NCBI GenBank assembly: GCA_029861675.1
Contig: JAOTYV010000139.1
Span: forward strand, 1-11,733
Source of the DNA: Alphaproteobacteria bacterium
Lineage (GTDB): Bacteria; Pseudomonadota; Alphaproteobacteria; UBA8366
DNA length: 11,733 nt
Direction: 5' to 3'
Below, in pieces: positions 1 to 7,447 of the stretch; the first letter of the stretch is position 1; the number at the start of each line of letters is the position of its first letter. The position numbers and the translations under genes are program-made. The notes below the pieces were generated by a model. The model was not told where the DNA came from, ran no database searches, and was given only the letters and a program-made list of their open reading frames with translations.

Positions 1-186
1 TCCCCGTTCCTGACTCACGAAAACATGTTTCAAATGCTCGAAGGCTTCCGCCGGTTGCGCAAGCTCGCGCCGAGCGACGACCACATCGTGCCGGGCCACG
101 ATCCCGACGTCGTCAACCGCTATGCCCCGCCGTCGCCGGATCTCGACGGCATCGTCGTGCGGTTGGACGAACCGCCGAAAAGCTGA
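1..186 (+). CDS. MBL-fold hydrolase, N-acyl homoserine lactonase type (3' end only)
   Basis: The reading frame enters from the left edge and ends at TGA 184-186, giving the last 61 residues of a protein. The tail contains HIVPGHDP (about residues 34-41 of the fragment). The PGHD His-Asp pair is typical of the last metal-binding part of metallo-beta-lactamase-fold hydrolases, and the following 'VVNRY' matches the end of proteins annotated as the N-acyl homoserine lactonase family. Such enzymes use two metal ions to open lactone or ester bonds. The first metal motif (HxHxDH) lies outside the window, so activity cannot be judged. A hydroxyacid dehydrogenase starts 97 bp downstream on the same strand, and the two could share a pathway. 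Family assignment is fairly sure; the substrate is unknown. Confidence 0.75.
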   Translation, partial: SPFLTHENMFQMLEGFRRLRKLAPSDDHIVPGHDPDVVNRYAPPSPDLDGIVVRLDEPPKS

Positions 187-283
187 CCGGCACCGCAACC
201 GATGGACGGACAACCCGATAAACGCAGTATGCCGTGTGGCGAATATATCCTGCTCTTAATCCGCACAAAGTGTAAAAGCATCT

Positions 284-1276
284 ATGCCTGATATCCCCAC
301 GGTGTTTCTCGCAGGACGCATGTCCGTCCCTTGGATGGAATGGATTCAAGACCGACTGACGACCGACTGGAACATCGTCACGTGGTCCGAAGATGAGGCA
401 TTCGAGCGGTTCGTCGAGCTGGCGCCCTGCGCCGACGCCATCGTCGGCGGGCGGATTACGGGAGCTTGGCCGGCGGTGCCGAACCTCAAATTGTATCAAA
501 TCCCCTTCACCGGCTTCGATTGGCTCAATCCGAAAGACGTGCCGAAAGGCTGCACGGTGTGCAACGCCTTCGAGCATGAAATCGCAATCGCCGAATATGT
601 CATGGCGGCCCTGCTGGATTGGGAAATCGGCCTCAGCGAGTCCAGCCGCCGGTTCCGCACAATTGGCTGGGAGGGGCGAACGCCCGGCATCGGGTCGAAC
701 CACGGCGAAGTCTATGGCAAGACGCTCGGCATCGTCGGCTACGGCCATATCGGGCGCGAAACGGCAATACGTGCGGACGCCTTCGGGATGCGGACGATTG
801 CGGTCACCCGAACCGCACGGGAGACGCCCGCGCCGCTCGAACGGCTGCAGACCATGGACGGCTTGGATGATCTCCTTGGCGAGAGCGACTATGTGCTGCT
901 GGCCCTGCCGCTTACGCCTGAAACGCGGGGACTCATGGACACTGACCGCATCGCCCGGATGAAACCGGATGGCATCCTGATCAATGTGGGCCGCGGTCCG
1001 GTGATCGACGAGGAATCGCTCTACCGGTCGCTGGCGGAGAAACGCATCGGCGGCGCGATCATCGATGTTTGGTACGCCTATCCCACGCCCGAGGAGCCCG
1101 ATCGGCCGCCGTCGAAATTTCCCTTCCAGGAACTGGATAACTTGATCATGACGCCGCACAACAGTGCCCGCTCCGGTGCGGCGCGGCTTCGACGATGGGG
1201 CGCGGTCGCCCGTAACCTCGATCATTTGGCGAAAGGTGAGGCATTGGAAAATATTTGTTTCAGGGGAACCGGCTAG
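284..1276 (+). CDS. D-2-hydroxyacid dehydrogenase, NAD(P)-dependent
   Basis: This 330-residue protein has the size and layout of the D-isomer-specific 2-hydroxyacid dehydrogenases (glyoxylate/hydroxypyruvate reductase, phosphoglycerate dehydrogenase and relatives). These cytosolic enzymes interconvert 2-oxo acids and D-2-hydroxy acids. The Rossmann dinucleotide motif GYGHIG is at 152-157, followed by a family-typical 'LALPLTPETRGL' stretch near 206-217. The substrate-binding/catalytic Arg is R237 in NVGRG, and the acid-base His is H292 in MTPHNS. The position that carries the catalytic Glu in E. coli SerA (E269) is Y266 here, in DVWYAYP, so the usual His-Glu dyad is incomplete. I recall DVWYxYP-like motifs in other uncharacterised family members, so this looks like a subfamily trait and not decay. 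No strong ribosome site precedes ATG 284; a later ATG at 320 would cut into the first beta-strand, so 284 is kept. The exact substrate is not determinable. Confidence 0.88.
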   Translation: MPDIPTVFLAGRMSVPWMEWIQDRLTTDWNIVTWSEDEAFERFVELAPCADAIVGGRITGAWPAVPNLKLYQIPFTGFDWLNPKDVPKGCTVCNAFEHEIAIAEYVMAALLDWEIGLSESSRRFRTIGWEGRTPGIGSNHGEVYGKTLGIVGYGHIGRETAIRADAFGMRTIAVTRTARETPAPLERLQTMDGLDDLLGESDYVLLALPLTPETRGLMDTDRIARMKPDGILINVGRGPVIDEESLYRSLAEKRIGGAIIDVWYAYPTPEEPDRPPSKFPFQELDNLIMTPHNSARSGAARLRRWGAVARNLDHLAKGEALENICFRGTG

Positions 1277-1397
1277 AAAGCCCGTTCGGACATCCGCATC
1301 AGTCGGAATGAACTTCTCTACCTGGCAAGCACCGAATTGGTCCGCTCCGGGCCATTGACCTTCCCGGCAACACCGCCAAGATGACAGTTCGCATAGC

Positions 1398-1403
1398 GAA
1401 GGA
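1398..1403 (+). promoter_or_regulatory. Ribosome binding site that decides the pepN start
   Basis: GAAGGA lies 10 bases before ATG 1414. No purine-rich site precedes the alternative in-frame ATG at 1381, where the upstream bases are C-rich. This favours 1414 as the translation start of the aminopeptidase. Confidence 0.5.
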
Positions 1404-1413
1404 CCCGCGGCCG

Positions 1414-4059
1414 ATGACCTCCTCCACACCAAAGACGATCCGCCGAGACGCGTATCGCGCCCCCGCCTATAGCATTGATACCGTGACCCTGGCTGTCGAC
1501 CTCGGCGAGGAAGCGACGCGGGTTCGCAGCCGGCTCTCCATCCGGCGCGGGCAGGATGACGGCGACGACGCGCCCCTGGTGCTCGACGGCGAAGGACTCG
1601 TACTGGTGTCGATTACGTTGGACGGAACGCTGCTGGCCGAAGACGCCTATGCGCTGTCCGACACGTCGATGACCGTGTTCACGCCGCCGGAGCGGTTCAC
1701 GCTGGAAACCGAGGCGGTGATCCATCCGGAAACGAACACGGCACTCGAGGGGCTGTACAAATCGAGCGGTAATTTCTGTACGCAATGCGAAGCCGAAGGC
1801 TTCCGCCGCATCACCTGGTATCTCGACCGGCCGGACGTCATGGCGGTCTTCGATACGCGCATCACCGCCGACAAGACGCTCTATCCGGTTCTGCTGTCCA
1901 ACGGCAACAAGACCGGTGGCGGCGACTTGGACGATGGACGGCATTTCGCGGAATGGCACGACCCGTATCCTAAGCCCAGCTACCTGTTCGCCCTGGTCGC
2001 AGGCAAGCTCGGCTGCGTCGCGGACACCTTCACCACCGCGTCCGGCCGCACTGTCGCCCTGCATATTTACGTGGAGCCCGGCAAGGAGGATCGCTGCGGT
2101 CACGCCATGGACTCATTGAAGAAAGCCATGCGCTGGGACGAAGAAGTCTTCGGACTGGAATACGATCTCGACATCTACATGATCGTCGCGGTCAGCGACT
2201 TCAACATGGGCGCGATGGAGAACAAGGGTCTCAACGTCTTCAACGATAAATACATCCTGGCCGACCCGGAAACCGCGACCGACACCGACTACGCCAATAT
2301 CGAGGCGATCATCGCGCATGAATATTTCCACAATTGGACCGGCAACCGGGTAACCTGCCGCGACTGGTTTCAGCTCAGCCTCAAGGAAGGGCTGACCGTG
2401 TTCCGTGACCAGCAATTCTCGGCGGACATGCGTTCGGCCGCGGTCGAGCGGATCCATCAGGTGCGGGCACTGCGGGCGCGGCAGTTTCCGGAAGACGCCG
2501 GACCGCTCGCCCATCCGGTCCGTCCGGACTCCTATATCGAAATCAATAATTTCTATACGGCGACCGTCTACGAGAAGGGTGCGGAAGTGATCCGCATGAT
2601 GCACACGCTGCTGGGCAAGGATGGATTCCGGCGGGGCATGGATTTGTATTTCGAGCGCCATGACGGCCAAGCCGTCACTTGCGAGGATTTTGTCACCGCG
2701 ATGGAGGATGCGACCGGCGCCGATTTGCGCCAGTTCCGCCGGTGGTACAGCCAGGCGGGCACGCCCAAAGTCGCGGTCACGGGATCCTATGACGCGACGG
2801 CCAAGACATTCGAGATGGCGATCACGCAGCGCAGCGCGCCGACGCCCGGGCAACCGGCGAAGGAGCCGCTGCACGTGCCGATTTCGGTCGGATTGTTTGG
2901 CGATACCGGCGCCGCTCTGCCGCTGCGGCTCGACGGAGGCGATGGCAATGCGGCGGGCACCACGGCGCTTCTCAATCTGACCAAGACAAAACAAGTTTTC
3001 CGGTTTCGCGACCTGCCGGCCAAACCGGTTCCCTCGGTGCTGCGCGGGTTTTCGGCGCCGGTGCGCCTGTCGCTCGACCTGACGGCCGAAGCGCGGCGGC
3101 GCCTGATCGGCGCGGATTCTGACGAATTCAACCGTTGGGAGTCGGCGCAGCAATACGCCGCCACCCTGCTGTTAAAGATGGTTTCCGCCGAACAGGCGGG
3201 CGACGCCGTCCCGACCGACGATGCGTTCATCGAAGCGCTCGGCAACACGCTGCGCGATACCGCTCTCGACAATGCCGTTACGGCGGAGATCCTGAGCCTG
3301 CCCGGAGAATCCTATCTGGCGCAGCAGATGGCGGTCGTGGACGTCGACGGCATTCACGCCGCCCGCGAAGCGCTGCGGCGCGCGATCGCGGTGGCGCTCA
3401 AGGACGATTTTCTCGCCGCCTATCACGGCAACGCCAGCAACCGGCCGTACACCCCCGATGCGGCCGATGCCGGGCAGCGGCGGCTGCGCAATACCGCGCT
3501 GGCCTATCTCTGCACCCTGGACGATCCGGCCATGCTGGCGCTGTGCACCGAACAAGCGGAGACGGCGGACAACATGACGGACCGGATGGGCGCGTTGGAT
3601 ATCCTCAAGGATATCGAAGACCCGGTCGGCCAAACCGCCCTCGACGCTTTTTACGCGCGCTGGCAAAACGATTCCCTGGTCGTCGACAAGTGGCTGTCGC
3701 TGCAGGCGATGTCGACCCGGCCCGACACCTTGCAGACCGTGACCGGTCTGCTCGAGCACGACGCCTTTTCGATGAAAACGCCGAACAAGGTGCGGGCGCT
3801 GATCGGCGCTTTTTGCAGCGGCAACCAGCTTCGCTTCAACGCCGCCGATGGCGGGGGCTACCGGTTCCTGACGGACCGCGTGCTCGCCCTCGACCCGATC
3901 AATCCCCAGGTAGCGGCCCGGCTGGTCGGCGCTTTCGGCCAGTGGCGGCGGTTCGATGAGGACCGTCAGCGGCTCATGCGGGAAGCGCTGAAGCGCATCG
4001 TCAGTACCGAAGGCCTTTCCCCGGACGTCTACGAAATCGCTTCCAAGACCTTGGCCTGA
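1414..4059 (+). CDS. pepN: Aminopeptidase N, M1 zinc metallopeptidase
   Basis: This cytosolic zinc exopeptidase removes N-terminal amino acids from peptides in protein turnover. From ATG 1414 it has 881 residues, close to the 870 of E. coli PepN; the in-frame ATG at 1381 would add 11 residues that lack the family N-terminus and a ribosome site. The N-terminal beta-domain begins with a family-like 'RDAYRAPAYSIDTV' stretch. The exopeptidase motif GAMEN is at 266-270. The zinc motif HEYFH gives H302 and H306, with the third ligand E325 after the standard 18-residue spacing. The transition-state Tyr is Y386, 61 residues after E325 as in E. coli (E320/Y381). A long alpha-helical C-terminal domain fills the remainder, and no signal peptide is visible. 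All catalytic residues are present, and I see no frameshift. It stands alone, about 137 bp after the dehydrogenase and 126 bp before the flavoprotein gene, and is probably housekeeping. Confidence 0.96.
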   Translation: MTSSTPKTIRRDAYRAPAYSIDTVTLAVDLGEEATRVRSRLSIRRGQDDGDDAPLVLDGEGLVLVSITLDGTLLAEDAYALSDTSMTVFTPPERFTLETEAVIHPETNTALEGLYKSSGNFCTQCEAEGFRRITWYLDRPDVMAVFDTRITADKTLYPVLLSNGNKTGGGDLDDGRHFAEWHDPYPKPSYLFALVAGKLGCVADTFTTASGRTVALHIYVEPGKEDRCGHAMDSLKKAMRWDEEVFGLEYDLDIYMIVAVSDFNMGAMENKGLNVFNDKYILADPETATDTDYANIEAIIAHEYFHNWTGNRVTCRDWFQLSLKEGLTVFRDQQFSADMRSAAVERIHQVRALRARQFPEDAGPLAHPVRPDSYIEINNFYTATVYEKGAEVIRMMHTLLGKDGFRRGMDLYFERHDGQAVTCEDFVTAMEDATGADLRQFRRWYSQAGTPKVAVTGSYDATAKTFEMAITQRSAPTPGQPAKEPLHVPISVGLFGDTGAALPLRLDGGDGNAAGTTALLNLTKTKQVFRFRDLPAKPVPSVLRGFSAPVRLSLDLTAEARRRLIGADSDEFNRWESAQQYAATLLLKMVSAEQAGDAVPTDDAFIEALGNTLRDTALDNAVTAEILSLPGESYLAQQMAVVDVDGIHAAREALRRAIAVALKDDFLAAYHGNASNRPYTPDAADAGQRRLRNTALAYLCTLDDPAMLALCTEQAETADNMTDRMGALDILKDIEDPVGQTALDAFYARWQNDSLVVDKWLSLQAMSTRPDTLQTVTGLLEHDAFSMKTPNKVRALIGAFCSGNQLRFNAADGGGYRFLTDRVLALDPINPQVAARLVGAFGQWRRFDEDRQRLMREALKRIVSTEGLSPDVYEIASKTLA

Positions 4060-4119
4060 CAGGCCACCGCAACACACCGCCGGCTCACAAGAAGTTTAGG
4101 CGCATGTGTTTGCGGTATT

Positions 4120-4129
4120 GGTGTACACC
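4120..4129. promoter_or_regulatory. Perfect 10-bp palindrome upstream of the flavoprotein gene
   Basis: GGTGTACACC is a perfect palindrome in the 126-bp gap between pepN and the flavoprotein gene, 56 bases before its ATG. A dimeric repressor could bind such a site, but no regulator gene is nearby and a 10-bp palindrome can arise by chance. No clear terminator with a T-run is visible in this gap. Confidence 0.18.
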
Positions 4130-4185
4130 TCGGCGCGGCGGCCCACATAACGATTCACCCATACCCGCAATTAAAGGCTTCACAC

Positions 4186-5619
4186 ATGACCGAGATTATC
4201 GAAACGGATATCTGCATTATCGGTGCGGGATCGGGCGGTCTGTCGGTCGCCGCCGGCGCGTCGCAGATGGGTGCGCGCACGGTTTTGATCGAAAAGGGTA
4301 AAATGGGCGGCGATTGCCTGAATTACGGCTGCGTGCCATCCAAGGCGCTGATCGCCGCCGGCCATGCGGCGCAGGCGATTCGCAGCAGCGACCGCTTCGG
4401 AATTGCCGCCGGTGAGCCCGGCGTCGATTTCCAGGGCGTGCATGATCACGTGCAGGGCGTCATCGGCGCCATCGCCCCGAATGATTCCGTGGCGCGTTTC
4501 GAAGGGCTCGGCGTAACCGTAATCCAAGGCGAAGGCCGCTTCACCGGCCCGCGCGAAGTGACGGCGGACGGCAAACGAATCCGCGCCAAATATGTCGTCG
4601 TCGCCACCGGTTCGTCGGCCGGCGTGCCGCCAATTCCCGGCATCGATCAGGTCCCCTACATGACCAATGAAACGGTTTTCGAACTGACCGAGCGGCCGGA
4701 CCATCTGATCGTCATCGGCGGCGGCCCGATCGGCAGCGAACTCGCCCAAGCCCATCGCCGGCTGGGCGCACGGGTAACGATCCTGGAAATGTTCACCGTT
4801 CTCGGCAAGGACGATCCGGAAGTGACCGATGTGGTTAAGCGCCGGATGCGCGAAGAAGGCATCGACCTTCGCGAAGGGACCGCCATCAAGCAGATCGACC
4901 GTCAGGGCGACGCCATCGCGGTGACGGTGGAAAAGGACGGCGCATCGGAAGTGATCGCCGGTTCGCACCTGCTGATCGCCGCGGGCCGCGCGCCGAATTT
5001 CGGCGGGTTGGATCTGGAAGCAGGCGGCATCGACTATTCGAAGGTGGGCATCGATGTCGACGCCCGGCTGCGCACCAGTAACAAGCGGGTCTTCGCCATC
5101 GGCGATGTCGCCGGCGGGTATCAATTCACCCATATGGCGGGCTATCACGCGGGCATCGTGATTCGCAACGCCCTGTTCAAATTGCCCGCCAAGGTAAATT
5201 ACGGCGCGGTGCCCTGGGTCACCTATACCGATCCGGAGATCGCGCATGTGGGACAGACCGAGGTGCAGGCGCAGGAGACGCTCGGCCGGGACATTCGCAT
5301 TCTGCGCTTCGCCTTCCACGAGAACGACCGCGCCCAGTCGGAACATGAAACCGACGGGTTGATCAAGGTGGTGACCGACAAGCGCGGCCGCGTGCTCGGT
5401 GCCTCGATTGCCGGCGCGCGCGCCGGCGAGCTGCTCTTGCCGTGGGTGATGGCGGTCGCCCAGAAACAGAAGATCGGCACGATGGCCAGCCTGATCGCGC
5501 CGTATCCAACGCTCAGCGAAGTCTCGAAACGCGCCGCCGGGAGCTATTTCGTTCCCTCGCTGTTCAGCGAGCGCACCCGGAAGGTGGTACGGTTCCTGCT
5601 GAAATTCTGGCCTTGGTGA
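4186..5619 (+). CDS. Dihydrolipoyl-dehydrogenase-like FAD/NAD disulfide oxidoreductase
   Basis: This 477-residue protein is a class I pyridine nucleotide-disulfide oxidoreductase, the group containing lipoamide dehydrogenase, glutathione reductase and mercuric reductase. The FAD motif GAGSGG is at 13-18. The redox-active pair is C44/C49 in CLNYGC, followed by VPSK. The NAD-binding motif GGGPIG is at 178-183 and ends in an acidic E201 after the second strand, which suggests NADH over NADPH. The second FAD contact is G306-D307 in AIGDVAG. The dimerisation domain ends in YPTLSE (440-445). The catalytic His of true lipoamide dehydrogenases (HPTLSE) is Y440 here, as in mercuric-reductase-like members. 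With no 2-oxoacid dehydrogenase E1/E2 genes next to it, a role as the E3 subunit is unlikely. MerA-type terminal cysteines are absent, since the tail is an Arg/Lys/Phe/Trp-rich helix ending FWPW, so it is probably not MerA either. AAAGG 4172-4176 serves as ribosome site for ATG 4186. Family is certain; substrate is unknown. Confidence 0.88.
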   Translation: MTEIIETDICIIGAGSGGLSVAAGASQMGARTVLIEKGKMGGDCLNYGCVPSKALIAAGHAAQAIRSSDRFGIAAGEPGVDFQGVHDHVQGVIGAIAPNDSVARFEGLGVTVIQGEGRFTGPREVTADGKRIRAKYVVVATGSSAGVPPIPGIDQVPYMTNETVFELTERPDHLIVIGGGPIGSELAQAHRRLGARVTILEMFTVLGKDDPEVTDVVKRRMREEGIDLREGTAIKQIDRQGDAIAVTVEKDGASEVIAGSHLLIAAGRAPNFGGLDLEAGGIDYSKVGIDVDARLRTSNKRVFAIGDVAGGYQFTHMAGYHAGIVIRNALFKLPAKVNYGAVPWVTYTDPEIAHVGQTEVQAQETLGRDIRILRFAFHENDRAQSEHETDGLIKVVTDKRGRVLGASIAGARAGELLLPWVMAVAQKQKIGTMASLIAPYPTLSEVSKRAAGSYFVPSLFSERTRKVVRFLLKFWPW

Positions 5620-5633
5620 CCGGATCGGCCGCA

Positions 5634-5703
5634 TCCTTCGTCAGGCTCAGGATGAGGCCAACCTATCGGATGCACTCAGCCTCACCCCGAACTTGACGAA
5701 GGG
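5634..5703. repeat. Imperfect inverted repeat between converging genes, possible dispersed element or terminator
   Basis: Two 25-base arms, 5634-5658 and 5679-5703, match as inverted repeats at 20 of 25 positions around a 20-base loop. The arm resembles the CTTCG...AGGCTCAGGATGAGG sequences that I know as dispersed intergenic palindromes in alphaproteobacteria. All five mismatches are transitions. When read as - strand RNA, three of them become G-U pairs; as + strand RNA only one does. The structure is therefore more stable on the - strand, where it would lie just after the hyi stop at 5734. Neither side has a clear T-run, so a role as a classic intrinsic terminator is uncertain; it may instead protect the 3' end of the transcript. 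Confidence 0.6.
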
Positions 5704-5733
5704 CGAGGCGGCGTCAGGGACGCTTCCAGAAAC

Positions 5734-6525
5734 CTATTGTGTCGGCCCGAGCCCGTAGGGCTTGGCCCAGCTCAGCCCCTCGAGCGTGTCTTCCTTCGGC
5801 GCATATTCGCAGCCGACCCAGCCGTCATAGCCGAGGCCATCGATGACGTCGAACATGAACGGCATGTTGACCTCGCCGAATTGCGGCTCATGGCGGCCGG
5901 GCAAGCTGGAAAACTGAATGTGCCGGATCAGATCGAGGTTGCGGCGCAGGCCTTCGGCGAGATTCCCCTCCATGATCTGCATGTGATAGAGGTCGTACTG
6001 CAAAAAGATATTATCGCCGCCCACCGCCTCGATGATCCGCCGCGTGTGGGTCGTATTGGTGTGCAAATAACCGGGCGCGTCCTGCAGGTTCAACGGCTCG
6101 AGCAACAGGGCGACCCCCTTGCCCTTGGCGACTTCGCCGGCGACCCGCAGATTCTCGACAAACACCTCCTCGCAGGCCACCGCCGGCACGTCGTCCGGCA
6201 CCACGCCCGCCAACAAATGCATCATCGTCGCGCCGAGGCCGTTCGCGTATTCCAGCGTCAGATCGAGGCTTTCGCGGAATTCCCCTTCCCGCCCCGGCAG
6301 TGCCGCCATGCCCTTCTCGCCGGCGTCGCTGTCGCCCGGCGGTGAATTCAGCAGCAGCATCTCGAGCCCGCTATCGTCCAGCCACTGTCGTACCGACGCC
6401 AGCGGGTAGTTGTAGGGGCGGAGAAATTCGACGGCGCGGAAGCCCACGTCGCGGGCGGCCGCGAACCGCGCCGGCGCCTCGAGTTCCGGGAACATCGTCG
6501 ATAGATTGGCAGCGAATTTCGGCAT
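5734..6525 (-). CDS. hyi: Hydroxypyruvate isomerase family protein (xylose-isomerase-like TIM barrel)
   Basis: This 263-residue protein matches the Hyi/OtnI family, which interconverts hydroxypyruvate and tartronate semialdehyde (Hyi) or related 2-oxo-tetronates (OtnI). The N-terminus 'MPKFAANLS' and the 'PPGD...GE.G.AALPGRE' block near 62-80 are family-typical. The metal-binding acids expected of this barrel are all present: E143 in LLEPLN, D178 in QYDLYHMQIMEG, Q204 in HIQ and E240 in GCEY. A PGRHEP motif sits at 209-214. A strong ribosome site (GGGGGAGG, 6529-6536 on the opposite strand) precedes the ATG at 6525. It is the last gene of the - strand cluster, 52 bp after the SucD-like gene, and is followed by the hairpin at 5634-5703. 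Its presence suggests that the cluster feeds C2/C3 hydroxy- or oxo-acid metabolism. No glyoxylate carboligase or tartronate semialdehyde reductase is in the window, so the exact substrate is inferred from family only. Confidence 0.85.
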   Translation of the reverse strand: MPKFAANLSTMFPELEAPARFAAARDVGFRAVEFLRPYNYPLASVRQWLDDSGLEMLLLNSPPGDSDAGEKGMAALPGREGEFRESLDLTLEYANGLGATMMHLLAGVVPDDVPAVACEEVFVENLRVAGEVAKGKGVALLLEPLNLQDAPGYLHTNTTHTRRIIEAVGGDNIFLQYDLYHMQIMEGNLAEGLRRNLDLIRHIQFSSLPGRHEPQFGEVNMPFMFDVIDGLGYDGWVGCEYAPKEDTLEGLSWAKPYGLGPTQ

Positions 6526-6577
6526 GTGCCTCCCCCAGCCGTGAGGCGCCGATGGTACTGTGTCGCGACCGCGCTGT

Positions 6578-7447
6578 CTAAGCCATGCGCTCGCGCATCA
6601 GATCGCCCGCCTGCGAGGGCGAATCCATGACCGCGACCCCGGCCGCCTCGAATGCCGATTTCTTGGACGCGTAGGTGCCTTTGTCGCCGACCACGATGGC
6701 GCCGGCATGGCCCATTTTCTTGCCTTCCGGCGAGGCCGCCCCGGCGATGAAGGACACCATCGGCTTCTTCATCGCCGCCGCGTATTCCGCCGCTTCCTCC
6801 TCCATGGTGCCGCCGATCTCGCCGACGATGACGATGCCATCGGTGCCCTCGTCGGCATCGAGCTGCTGCAGCGCGGCCAGCGTCGTGGTGCCGATAATCG
6901 GATCGCCGCCGATGCCGATGAAAGCGGAGGTGCCCATGCCCGCTTCGACCACCTTCATGCAGATAAAGGTGCCGAGGCTGCCGCTGCGCGAAATCACGCC
7001 GATCCGGCCCGGCCGCATGATGCGCTGATTGAAGGCCGGCATGAAGCCGACGAAACTTTCGCCGGTGGTGACCACGCCGGTGGTATTGGGGCCGATCACC
7101 TGACACCCCGCCTCATCGGCCGCGGCAAGGAAGTACATGACGTCCTGCACCGGAATGTGTTCCGTCAGGCAGACGATCTTCTTGACGCCTGCGTCGATTG
7201 CATCCAAGGCCGCCGCCTTGGCGCCGAGTGGCGGAATGAACATCACCGCCACTTCGAAGCCCTTGTCCGCCATGGCGTCCTTGGCGGTGGCATAGACCGG
7301 CAACCCGATATGCTCGGTGCCCGCCTTCCTGGGATTGACGCCACCCATGATGTCGGTGCCGTATTCCATCATGCGTTCCGACCAGAAGGTGCCCTGCTTA
7401 CCGGTCAGACCCTGTACCAGGACGCGTTCTCCCTTGCGTACGATCAT
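6578..7447 (-). CDS. ADP-forming acyl-CoA synthetase, alpha subunit (SucD-like)
   Basis: At 289 residues it is the same length as E. coli SucD, the CoA-binding and phosphohistidine subunit of succinyl-CoA synthetase. The CoA-binding Rossmann start (VQGLTGKQGTF, 11-21) is intact. The phosphorylated His is H247 in KKMGHAGAI, and the supporting Glu is E210 in GEIGG. Two normally invariant stretches differ: GPNCPG of SucD is GPNTTG (119-124), and SRSGTLTYE is SRSGSLGTF (153-161). These lie close to the CoA and active-site region, so the enzyme probably uses an acid other than succinate. Its ATG overlaps the stop of the beta subunit gene as ATGA (7444-7447), with GGAGG at 7455-7459 seven bases upstream inside that gene, so the subunits are translationally coupled. 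Together with the acylating dehydrogenase it could make acid plus ATP from acyl-CoA, or the reverse. Sulfoacetate-CoA ligase (SauD-like), glycolate-CoA ligase or malate thiokinase are the alternatives; I cannot choose from sequence alone. Confidence 0.88.
   Translation of the reverse strand: MIVRKGERVLVQGLTGKQGTFWSERMMEYGTDIMGGVNPRKAGTEHIGLPVYATAKDAMADKGFEVAVMFIPPLGAKAAALDAIDAGVKKIVCLTEHIPVQDVMYFLAAADEAGCQVIGPNTTGVVTTGESFVGFMPAFNQRIMRPGRIGVISRSGSLGTFICMKVVEAGMGTSAFIGIGGDPIIGTTTLAALQQLDADEGTDGIVIVGEIGGTMEEEAAEYAAAMKKPMVSFIAGAASPEGKKMGHAGAIVVGDKGTYASKKSAFEAAGVAVMDSPSQAGDLMRERMA

Noticed and set aside
4053..4065. Palindrome GGCCTGACAGGCC around the pepN stop codon as a terminator
   Set aside because: The stem would be only 4-5 bp with a 3-base loop, and no T-run follows.
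113..4077. Long - strand open frames opposite the dehydrogenase and pepN (113-1432, 1318-2103, 2113-3153, 3172-4077)
   Set aside because: They are Arg-rich, match no family I recognise, and lie opposite clear genes with intact motifs. High GC content creates such open frames.
4067..4115. Inverted arms CCGCAACACA / TGTGTTTGCGG after pepN
   Set aside because: The arms have a bulge, a 28-base loop and no T-run. This is too weak to call a terminator or attenuator.
4180..5634. 484-residue - strand open frame covering the whole flavoprotein gene
   Set aside because: It mirrors the codons of the real gene and shows no recognisable motifs. The + strand frame has the full FAD, disulfide and NAD motif set.
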